Of a DNA stretch of 29,120 bases, positions 1 to 8,785 are shown one piece after another. The notes below the pieces were generated by a model. It did no database searches and was not told where the DNA came from. It saw only the letters and a program-made list of their open reading frames with translations. How positions within the stretch are numbered: the stretch's first letter is position 1; each line of letters starts with the position of its first letter. Source of the DNA: Apiotrichum sp. Y4204. Its lineage: Eukaryota; Basidiomycota; Tremellomycetes; Trichosporonales; Trichosporonaceae. The translations under genes were made by a program, and so were the position numbers. The stretch covers positions 1 to 29,120 of the forward strand of contig JAMYHL010000154.1 of NCBI GenBank assembly GCA_025531455.1, given 5' to 3'.

Positions 1-132
1 TCGGCGGGTGGTCCCCTCGACACCCACCCCATGTTCCGCGACTACGTCAACGCCTGCTCGGCCGGTGCCACCGCGTCCCTCGTTGAGCCTGTCAAGCAGG
101 AGAAGAAGCTCGCCGCCGCCATGTCCGTTTAA
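1..132 (+). CDS. C-terminal end of an unidentified protein (5' part outside window)
   Basis: An open frame runs from the first base to a TAA at 130-132 and gives 43 residues that end in KLAAAMSV. It includes the stretch DTHPMFRDYVNACSAG and a short charged run QEKKL. Codon use is the GC-rich style of the neighbouring genes, and a normal non-coding stretch follows, so I read it as the last exon, or part of it, of a gene that starts outside the window. The fragment is too short for me to name a family. It ends 351 nt before the start of the next gene, which is on the same strand. The call as coding is fairly safe; the function is unknown. Confidence 0.6.
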   Translation, partial: SAGGPLDTHPMFRDYVNACSAGATASLVEPVKQEKKLAAAMSV

Positions 133-254
133 ATATCTCGCTTCGTTTCTCTTGCATTCACTGTAGAATAGTATTTTGGCAGACCACCATGCACCATTAT
201 AACCAGAATGCCGAGGCAGGGATCGGCAACGCGAAATTTCGGTCAAGTTTCGAT

Positions 255-260
255 CACGTG
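255..260. promoter_or_regulatory. E-box palindrome CACGTG
   Basis: A perfect CACGTG lies 224 nt upstream of the ATG at 484 and 8 nt from a TGACGTCA palindrome. In fungi, bHLH factors of the Pho4, Cbf1 and Sre1 classes bind this core. Which factor acts here, if any, cannot be read from the sequence. Confidence 0.35.
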
Positions 261-268
261 ACTTGGGC

Positions 269-276
269 TGACGTCA
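269..276. promoter_or_regulatory. CRE/ATF palindrome TGACGTCA
   Basis: A full 8-nt TGACGTCA palindrome lies 208 nt upstream of the start codon at 484. In fungi this is the classical site for bZIP factors of the Atf1/Sko1 class. Its closeness to the E-box at 255-260 suggests a compact control element. Function is inferred from sequence only. Confidence 0.4.
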
Positions 277-483
277 CATCTCTCTGACCGATTTGTTTCG
301 GGAGTGACGGTGGATGACGGTGTTTGCTTGCTAGAAGCCGAGCACGATGATGCTGTGTTTCTGAAGAGCGGTGCTTGCTGTTGCAGCGCAGTGACGCTCG
401 CCCCGAAGTCAATGTTTGCCTTAAAGCCATCTGCATCTCACTCTTTTCCATCTCCTCAGAACTCACAGCACTGACAACCTGAC

Positions 484-1962
484 ATGATGGAAACCGTCGC
501 CGCCGTCCTAGAGCGGGCATTCACAGCGCTCCACCTTCCACCGCTATTCACCACTCTTCCCGGTGTACTCACGCGCCTGCCCTCCTTGTCGCCTACCGCC
601 TTCCTCGAGACAACCACCGACCCGCGCCACTTTCCCCTCGCACTCACTCTTCTTGTCATTCCGACATGCTATGTCCTCGGCTTGCTGAGCGGTAACGTCG
701 GCTGGGTCGACCGCATCTACACCACCTGGCCCCCGCTGTGCGCGGCAACCGTCCTTGCGTGGATGTTCGTCAACGATCACGGTGTCATGTACGGCGCGTG
801 TCTACCCCGCATGACCCTCGTCTTCCTCCTCCAGGTGAGCTGCCCCGCTTGGAACTACAAGCTCATGTCAGATTATCTGGTCGGCTCGGCTGACATGGCA
901 TACTGCCCGTCGCGGGCTCTATCACCCGTGAGCTTGGCAGCCGATCAAGTGCTGACATCAGGTTCTCCGAGGACTACCGCTACCAGGTGCTCCGCAAGTT
1001 CATACCAAATTTTGCATTTGAGCTGCTGCACGTCTTCCTTGTCGGTGAGCTACAGCCGCCTGCGTCTAGCTGACATCAGTCATTCCTCAGCCAATGCTGC
1101 TTTACTCCCTGTGTCTCCCATTTGCGGCTCTGATCCGTCCTCCTGCAGCGCTGTCGGCCGGCCCCTTCCGCGACTTCTACGTGCCCTACTCCGCCGTCGC
1201 GGCGCTCATTCCCTCGCGCTTCGCGGTCCCCTCGGGTAACACGCCAGTGCTGAACGCCACCGACGCGTTCTTCGCCGCCTTCTCCCTCCTCGCAATCGCG
1301 ATGGAGGCGGCAGGCGATAATGCAATGTACGCGTACCAGACAGCCAAGCACGCACTCATGGAGCGCTTCCCGACCAAGGAAAAGAAGAAGAGCACATCAC
1401 GCGCACCGGAGCCCGTGGCCGTCCCACCGGCATACTACCCCGGCTTCCCGATTCTCGGCCTGCACGCCTGGTCGCGCCACCCGAACTTTGCCTCTGAGCA
1501 GAGCTTCTGGCTGTCCCAGGGCCTCTTTGCGCTTGGATGCTGCGCGCCAGCTTCAGCGGAGGTAGCCCTCGGACCGGCGTTTGCGGTGGGTGCAAGTATC
1601 TCTCCTCACCCACTGACGGCAGCTCAGTATTCTGTTCTGCGGCTCGACGCGTCTGACCGAGTGGATCACGACACGCAAAGTGAGCTGACTTATCCTTACC
1701 TAGCTGACACCAGTACCCGGTCTATTCTGCGTACTCGCAGCTCGTCGGCCCGTTCCTCCCGCAAGAGACGGTGCTCAACTGGATGTGGACGGCGATTACC
1801 GGCAAGTGGCCGCGCCTCGAGGCGGAGGTGTACAAGCGCGGCTCGGAGCTGTACCGCAATGCCGTGGAGAGCGGGTCGGAGATGTCGGTTGCGAGCGACG
1901 ATCTCACGCACTCGAATCTCCGCGTCAAGGATCGTGTCGTATCTTCCGTCAAGAACAAGTAG
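484..1962 (+). CDS. DUF1295 (steroid-reductase-like) integral membrane protein
   Basis: Exons 484-834, 872-927, 962-1044, 1080-1585, 1623-1679 and 1714-1962 join in frame to 433 residues. The five introns are only 34-37 nt. Hydrophobic segments from about residue 50 to 330 imply several membrane passes. Family hallmarks are restored only after splicing: the Trp/Arg-rich IIWSARLTWHTARRG, then FSEDYRYQVLRKF (near 137), the proline-bearing VVIPQPMLLYSLCLP, and SRHPNFASEQSFW (near 294). These match the DUF1295 family, related to 3-oxo-5-alpha-steroid 4-dehydrogenases and isoprenylcysteine methyltransferases. The last exon begins YPVYSAYSQLVGPFLP, as expected for the domain end, and is followed by a hydrophilic tail ending SSVKNK. 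The likely location is the endoplasmic reticulum or another membrane; the substrate is unknown. A Lys-rich loop (KEKKKS, near 265) is probably cytosolic. Start is the first of two adjacent ATGs' frame. The gene converges on the next one, with 187 nt between stops. Confidence 0.82.
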
Positions 1963-2149
1963 ACAGATGCAATGAAGGAAGGTGTCGTGCATGGAAATGC
2001 AGCTGCCGAATGGGCTGGATGGGGAGATGTGTGGCAATGTAGAACGCGGAAGGAGGACAGCAGCTCGTTATCGCGCCCGATATCAAGTGACCAGAAACCT
2101 TTGCGGCGCGACACGGTCCAGAAAATCACATAATCCCCACTATTGTCCT

Positions 2150-3468
2150 CTAGAAAGCCTGCGGCATCGGGCTCTGCCAAGAGTAATGCCTCACCCCACG
2201 CTCCTCAAACAGCCTCATGACCGCCTCCTCGGCCTCCCTCGTGGTTCCTTCACCCCCATTAACTGCCTTATACGCTTGCAGCGTCTGGTGGAGCTGCGCA
2301 AGGTCCGTACACCCCACCACAACAGGGACGGGCGCGCCGGCATACTCGATCTCGCGGTATCCGAATCCGCACGCCGCCGCCTCGATAGAGCTGCCCTTCG
2401 CCCGGGCGACCCCCACCGCCTCCGCCGCCGCCTCCCGCAGTGTGGCAACTTGCTTGGCGGGATGCCACTCCGGCCCGCCGCCGGTGGTCAGCAGGCCCAT
2501 CGCGAGCGGCGCGGCATTCACCACCTGTCCGACCTTAGCCGCCGCAAAAGCCGGGAGGAATCCCGTGAGGTCCGCACACGCCAGAGTGTGGTGCGCATAC
2601 GTCTGCACGATATCCACTGGCCGCCCCGTGGACGCGAAGATGAGGTGCGAGAGGCGCACAAGTACCGGGAGGGGATATCCCGCGAGGCCGACGCGACGGA
2701 CCTTCCCCTCTGCCTGGAGGTCGCGGAGAGCCGCGACGCACGCCAGAATCGAGTCGTCCCCCGCGCCATAGGAGCGCGTCGGGTCGTCCAGCCCCCATTC
2801 TGCGAAGTTTGGGCCGAGAGCGTCAAGGTGAAAGCCTGCCGGAGCGGGGAAGGGTTTGGACGCAACAAACTCGACGTCGTGAAGGTCTAAAATTGAGAGT
2901 GTCAGCAAGTAAACAGTAGGCAATTCAGGGGAGCTCACAAATGACATCGAGATAGTCCGTCTGCAGCCGCCTCAGACTCCGTTCCACGCTCCGCCGCACG
3001 ACATCAGGCTCGTATACGTGCTCGTCGACACGCGCCCCGTACTTGGCACACTTTGTGATGATCGAGTAGCTCTCCCGCGGAAACTCGGGCAGCGCCGCGA
3101 GCGCATGTCCCAGAATAATCTCCGAGGGATGGTAGTGCGGTGCTGTCGTGAGAATAGTTCACCCAGTGCGTTGAGCTTCTCGTCTACTCACCTGTATCGA
3201 ACGCAGTTACGCCCGCTTTGAGCGCCGCCCGCACAACTCGCACAGGCATAGAGCTGCGCACGTCCTCGCGCGCAGCGTACACGCCATATCCGAACGTCGC
3301 GCAGCCGAGTACGACGCGAGGAATGGGTGGGTTTGGTGTTCCGGCCGGGGCACGAGCAGGGGGGAGGACCTCGTCCGCAGGAATCACGTCCTCGCTGTCC
3401 TCTGGAATCGGGAAGGAAAAGGGCGGGATCACCTCCTCTGGCTGGTCGGGGTGTGTTGGGGGCAGCAT
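2150..3468 (-). CDS. ARA2: NAD-dependent D-arabinose 1-dehydrogenase, aldo-keto reductase (Ara2-like)
   Basis: Exons 3468-3192, 3142-2939 and 2886-2150 (introns 49 and 52 nt) give 405 residues. The protein has an aldo-keto reductase barrel. The catalytic Asp and Tyr lie in FDTAPHYHPSEIILG, the Lys in IITKCAKYG and the His in DYLDVIYLHDVEF. The last motif is typical of the fungal Ara2 / plant L-galactose dehydrogenase branch. Family knowledge: Ara2 oxidises D-arabinose to the lactone, one of the final steps of D-erythroascorbate synthesis, in the cytosol. The enzyme is longer than yeast Ara2 (about 335 residues). Part of the difference is a Pro/Glu-rich N-terminal leader of about 45 residues before PIPRVVLGCATFG. 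I chose the ATG at 3468 because the open frame extends upstream only from a TTG codon and has no earlier ATG. An upstream exon using the TTAG just before that TTG as acceptor cannot be excluded. Confidence 0.82.
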
Positions 3469-3645
3469 TGGTGTGATGGTGATGTGATGGGGATCAACGA
3501 GTTGAGGTTTTGAAACGGGCGCTGGATGTGCCGGATATACGGCGTCCGGCCCGGTCTGTGACAACTAATGAAAGCCGTCGCTGTCCTCTCCGTCCAGTAT
3601 GAACAATGCATGGTGATGTCTAGTCTACAATTGTGAATGCTGATA

Positions 3646-6336
3646 TCAGTCTCCGAGCGCCTCGCCCTCGCCCAACTCCATCTCGTCCATCATGCCTTCC
3701 ATGACCACTTCCCCCTCCGCCTCTTCGATTTCTTCCACCTTCTCGAGCTCCAGCTCCGCAGGGCCCATCATCGACATGACGACTTCCTCGATAGTCTGTC
3801 CGGGAAGGAGCCGCGTAACCATCTCCTGCGGCCTCTCCGGGCGCCACACGCCGAGCGGCTCAACAATCTCCCACAGCCGGCGGGGCGCGGACGGCGGCGC
3901 CTGCTCAGCGTACTTCCTCGCGAGGGTCTTCTCCCCCGCGTCCAGAAGCCCGTCCACCAGGACGAGGTAGTTGGAGCCGTGCCTATCACACATGTCAAAC
4001 CAGTACAGGGCCTCGGAGACCCTCTCGCCGCCAGGCTGCATGATACACGCCGCGAAGAGTTTGGCGGTGAAGGCAGTGAATAGGTGGGGTCGGTCCTCGG
4101 GAACAAGGGCGGCGACGTGCTGCAGGAGCTTGTGCCGCTGAGATGCTGTCAAGTCTCTCGATTTGAAAATCCCCGCAGCAACCCGGCGAAAAGCGGCAAG
4201 CTGCATCACGTCCGACAGGTCGTCGGCCACACGGATATGGTGTCGAAGGATGTGAATCGCAACCTCGAAGCGGCGCGCCTCAGATAGCCGACCGCTGGTG
4301 TCCAGAAAGGAGGATAAGATGTACGGCCAGCCAATGTGGTGATCCGTAGCTTCGGGTGGAATGGCGCTAACCGCAGCTGAGATATCCATGTCCCCTTCCA
4401 CGACCAACGACAGAATCCCACCCCATGCCCAGCTCAAGAGTCCAACATCTGGATGTTGACCCTTGCGCACAGCTGCCACTGCCCTGCGGCGCTGTTCAAG
4501 GGATAGAGATGATGCGACAATGTGGAGTATCATCCTGGAGAGTGCGAGTGGTTCCAGTTTGTTTGGCTCGCTGATTCGCGTTCGGAGCAAGGTCATGAGA
4601 TTGACAAAGTCTGCTGGCTGAGCGGTTGCCCGGACGTATGACGCGTCGAGATGAGATGCAACATGCGGAACTCCGTGGTGGTTGAGCCGGAATACCGCAT
4701 CGCGATAGGCGCGCTTTGCCTCTTCCTGTCGAAACACCCCTGTCAGGGCGTCGATCCGCATTCGGTCCAAGTATGGATCGACGAGCGCACCACTTGTCTT
4801 GCGAATACGTTCCCATATTGTATCCACCCGGTGGCTCAAGGCCTCCAGTTCGCTGTAAGACAACATGCGGACTCGATTGCTTGAAGCGAGGGCATGCATC
4901 GCGTAAGCTAGAAGCACTGGCGGAACGTCATTGTCGTAAACCCGGGGGAGATCAACCTCCACCATCCGCATAATCTGGTCACTGTCGCCTTTCCGACCAA
5001 AGGCTAGCAGAAACGCAGCTAGAATGTCAGGTTCCCTCCCTGAGCGACTATATCTGACCTACCCCATACGCGCAGCGGCACCTGAACAGACGTAGGTTCC
5101 GAGTCGTGCCATAGATCCCACTCTCGCACCGGCGTAAGGAAGCGGCCGGGATCCGTCGACGCATTGAGCGCGGCCGTGTACAGTTCCATAGCCATATCTC
5201 TCGTGGATCCACCGTCAAGCGTGACATGCCTGTGGAGTCGTTGGATCAATCCAGAAGGGTGATGAAGGGAAATAGCGAGGTCGAGTTTGGCGTTGTTGTC
5301 GACCAACTGTTTGAGGAACCGAGTGTAGTTGTTAGGATGGACCGCTCTTGAGATGACCACCTGTGCGCGAAAGCGCAGCTCCTCGTGAGTACCAAAAGTT
5401 GGAACAGCGAAAAGTGATGCCATGGCGACAACATTGAACGTTCCCATCGCGGTGTGCGCGGCCATAACGACGAGGGAGTAGATTTTGAACGATGTGTTGC
5501 CGATAATCCGGCCACTGACACGCTCCTTGCGCGAGCGAGAGACGAGGTTTGAAGACGATATGCCGCGAATCTGCCGCGCCCGCACAACCAGCCGGGCAAA
5601 CAAGACGGGAACCTGCCCCGGCAGTCCACACCGGATGAGCTCGGCAGACATTTCAATCAGGCCGGTGAGCTTTAATCGGGCGCCGGCCTCGATTGCCATG
5701 GACGCCAGTAGATCATACGCCGCCCGTCTGTGGTCGTACAATTGATGAAGTGCCAGCTTTTGCTGGCGGAGGAGAAGACCCGTAACAAACCCGGAGATCT
5801 GGGCGTAGTCTTCCAGGGGTACGCGCGAGGAGGCCTTCGCGCGAGTGATATTATCCCATGCATGGAGTACCTGGGAAAGATCGTTGGTGCGAATACCGCT
5901 ACGAAGGAGATCCAAATTAATTGTTATGGCGGAGGGTGCAGCCGCTTTCTCTTTGCCCTTCTCAGAAGTGAAGACCGGTGGTTTGGTATGTAACTGAGGC
6001 TACTCGTGTGAGCGGCGATGGCCAGAAATAACCCACTGATGCGGCTCGACTCCGTATTGATGTTCTCTTGTCGTTGCCATGGCGCTCCTTGACGTCTCTT
6101 CCATCGTCACTCCTCTCCTTGTCCCAAACTCGAACCCGCACCGGCTTTTTCGGCCTCGTCTGTGCATGCTCCGTCTGCACATGCTTCGCCTGTGCCAGCT
6201 TCGCTTCCGCCCGCTTGCTCCATTGCGCCGCTGATGAGTGGATAGCCGCCATGGGAGCCCGCCGAGCAGCCGGGTGCAGTGCGCGGAAAAGCAGCGTCGC
6301 CGGCCCCGGCCCAGCGGAGGCGGCGCGGTGGAGCAT
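3646..6336 (-). CDS. Large probable mitochondrial protein of unknown function (possible helical-repeat/PPR-like)
   Basis: Exons 6336-6037, 5993-5063 and 5018-3646 (introns 43 and 44 nt) give 867 residues. The N terminus is Arg/Ala/Ser-rich with no acidic residue for about 40 residues (begins MLHRAASAGPGPATLLFRAL, later AAIHSSAAQWSKR). That is a good mitochondrial presequence. A basic, Gln-rich linker follows to about residue 100. The rest is mostly helix-forming, with Leu/Ala-rich stretches such as NDLSQVLHAWDNITRAK, which resemble helical-repeat proteins of mitochondrial RNA metabolism. I see no unambiguous PPR repeat, so I give no function. The last 40 residues are strongly acidic (ELELEKVEEIEEAEGE and onward), unusual for a matrix protein. 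Splicing is supported because both junctions preserve the frame and remove in-frame stops. The gene is transcribed divergently from CDC20 and ends 177 nt upstream of the ARA2 start. Confidence 0.7.
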
Positions 6337-6628
6337 GGATCGCGGAGTGTAGGCGGAGAGATAAGATGTGGGGATGTTGGATGCTCGATGTGGGATTCCG
6401 ACTTTTTCTGTCGTGTGCCCAGTGCCAGTGGCGTGTGGAGGGATTCGTCAATAGGAGGAAAAATTGGTTCCGTTCCAGCCACGCGCCTGACTTTCTTTTC
6501 TTGGCTGCCCTTCCCTGGCTGGCCGGACGATTGACCCAAACAACAACCCAGACTCTTCTCCTCTCTTTCCTCCACTCTTTCTCTCATTCTCCTTATCCAC
6601 CTCTTCTCCTCTTCATAACAATAGCACT
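6337..6628. promoter_or_regulatory. Divergent promoter between the mitochondrial-protein gene and CDC20
   Basis: Only 292 nt separate the two opposed start codons (6336 on -, 6629 on +). The CDC20 side ends in an almost pure pyrimidine tract at about 6552-6615, a common leader or promoter feature in basidiomycete yeasts. No TATA box was seen. Shared or coupled control of a cell-cycle gene and a mitochondrial gene is possible but only inferred. Confidence 0.5.
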
Positions 6629-8448
6629 ATGACTGAGAATCGCGGCATTTCCCGCGCTGCGGATGTGTAAGTGCCTCTTCCCGCTAACCGTGCCACTCGA
6701 CAGCACAGCTAGCACGAAACAAACAATCAAACAAACAAACAAGCACCACTCCTTTCTCGGCATCCATACCTTCCCCAATCCCAAACCCAAACCACAACCA
6801 CAACCCCTTCCCCGTTCTAAAGCTAAACCTCAGCTCCAATCCGTTTGTCTCGAAGCCCACATCCCACCCCACTTCGCCCATACGCCGCTCAGGGGGTGAC
6901 GACATGTCCGCGCTGCGCGAGGGCATGGCCCGCATGAACGTGGTTGACCGGGCTGGTGGCGACTTCACCTTCCCCGAGGCGCGCGCAAAGGACAGGGAAT
7001 ACCGCGGACGTGATGTGAGTACTTGATGCGAGGCATGCAAGTCAAACCAATGGCTCGTACTCATCCCAGATGGACCGCTTTGTGCCCTCCCGCCCCGCGG
7101 GCCGCAACAGTGGTTCGTCGCTCCTCGACGACCTCTCGGACGCAAGCAATTACGACCCGTCAGGAGGCTCGCTCTCCGCGTCGATGGGTGCGCAGCCCAA
7201 CCGCCGCATATTGTCGTTCCGTGCCGCGCCGCCTCCGTCCACCCACGCAACCTCGCACCTTGATGCGCAGCGCAACTATCTTATCCAATCTGCTCCATCG
7301 ACCAACCGTGGCACCGGAACGGGAGCGACTGCTGCTGCTCAGCGGAAGCGCGCCATACCTTCCATTCCCGAAAAGGTTCTTGATGCGCCGGGTTTCTTGG
7401 ACGACTACTACCTCAACCTTGTGGACTGGAGCACTGCGAACCGCGTCGCCATAGGACTCGGCGATACGCCATACGTATGGGACGCCGAGAGCGGTGCGGT
7501 CGTGGGTCTGGGCGATGAAACGTGGGTATAACTGGTTTGCTTTGGAGTAAATTTTGACATCCAGCGATGAGGAGACGACGCCCGTGTGCTCGGTGTCATG
7601 GTCGCCAGATGGGGCTTACCTCGCTGTCGGAAACGACAATGGCGAGGTCGAGATCTGGGATGTGGAGGAGAACACGCGGATGCGCGTCATGGCGGGACAC
7701 AATGCGCGCATTCCCTCGCTCTCGTGGAACGGGCACCTCCTCTCCTCGGGATGTAAGGACGGCACGATCTTCCACCATGACGTGCGTGTGCAGCAGCACA
7801 AGGTCGGCGAGCTGCGCGGCCACTCGTCAGAGGTCTGCGGGCTCAAGTGGCGTCCCGATGGACAGTTGCTTGCGAGTGGCGGCAACGACAACGTAGTCAA
7901 CTGCTGGGAGTGAGTAACAAGATAAAAACAAGGCTAACGTCAGCTCGCGCATGGGTGCGTCAGTGATCGAGCAGGAGGGCCGCGGCATCGCGCCGAAGTG
8001 GACGAAGCGCAACCACACGGCGGCAGTCAAAGCGCTTGCGTGGTGCCCGTGGCAGCCGAACCTGCTCGCCACGGGAGGTGGCTCGGCGGACAAGCACATC
8101 CACTTCTGGTCCACTACGACTGGCGCGCGCTCGCAGAGCCTCAACACTGGGTCGCAGGTCACGTCTATCATCTGGAGCCCGCACTGCAAGGAGCTGCTCA
8201 GCACACACGGATACCCCGACAACAACATTAGTGTGTGGAGCTACCCCTCGCTCACAAAGATCTACGACGTGCCCGCGCACGATAACCGTGTTCTCGCGTC
8301 TGCCCTCTCCCCCGACGGATGCAGTATCGCTACCGGCGCGGGCGACGAGAACCTCAAGTTCTGGCGCATCTGGAACCCCAAGAGCGTCGCTAAGAAGGCC
8401 GACGAGGACCGCGATGCACGCGGCCAGACCAAGGGCCGTATCCGTTAA
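6629..8448 (+). CDS. CDC20: Cdc20-type WD40 activator of the anaphase-promoting complex
   Basis: Exons 6629-6666, 6834-7014, 7070-7521, 7565-7909 and 7944-8448 give 506 residues. Key elements in order: C-box DRFVPSR (residues 75-81), which docks on [16 protein letters not shown] (118-129), placed like the Mad2-binding segment of Cdc20; [19 protein letters not shown], which opens the propeller; WD40 blades to about 490; and a C-terminal Ile-Arg pair (505-506) that binds APC/C TPR subunits. The choice of Cdc20 over Cdh1 rests on LDAPG..DDYYLNL, the [15 protein letters not shown] blade and [15 protein letters not shown]. Family role: it recruits securin and cyclin B for ubiquitination at metaphase and is the target of the spindle checkpoint. 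No KEN box was seen. Intron 1 (6667-6833, 167 nt) is the least certain. A 37-nt alternative (6667-6703) leads into a frame that stops at 6899. The later junctions all restore conserved WD40 sequence. Confidence 0.9.
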
Positions 8449-8785
8449 ACACCCGCAGCCACATTGTCCCCCAAGGCCCCAATGCCCCAACCAGCATACT
8501 AGTCCATATCTCCATCACCCTCCAGGCCCCTTCAGTGTCCCATCATTTACCGCTATCCCTTAGCCCACGTCTACCGCTATTTCCACCCTCACGCCTATTG
8601 CCCTGCATACACTTGATACCCGTACCGTAGACGCTCGAGCAGTATATAGTCGCCGCTCTGGCTACACTTATGTACATCGAAGAGATACTGTCGAATTGAT
8701 GTATTTCTGTTTTCCTTTCCTTCTTTGCTCTTACATCTTGGATCTTGGGGCAGCCGAGGTGACTCACACACCTTTTAGCAACACC
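8449..8785. other. Convergent intergenic region, CDC20 and DCAF 3' ends
   Basis: These 337 nt lie between two stop codons facing each other. The left part is C-rich and the right part AT-richer, with scattered TGTA and TATA-type words (around 8640-8700) that could serve 3'-end formation on either strand. No exon or RNA gene was recognised. Confidence 0.4.

Larger units (their letters stand above)
133..483 (+). promoter_or_regulatory. Intergenic region and promoter of the DUF1295 gene
   Basis: These 351 nt hold the 3' flank of the gene at the left edge and the upstream region of the gene starting at 484. The only motifs I can point to are a perfect CACGTG at 255-260 and a perfect TGACGTCA at 269-276, listed separately. 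A CT-rich stretch around 436-463 fits a short pyrimidine-rich leader just before the ATG. No credible exon is visible here. Confidence 0.5.

Noticed and set aside
3469..3564. Longer N terminus for the Ara2-like enzyme
   Set aside because: The extended frame begins at a TTG, with no upstream ATG in frame. A separate upstream exon is possible but unsupported.
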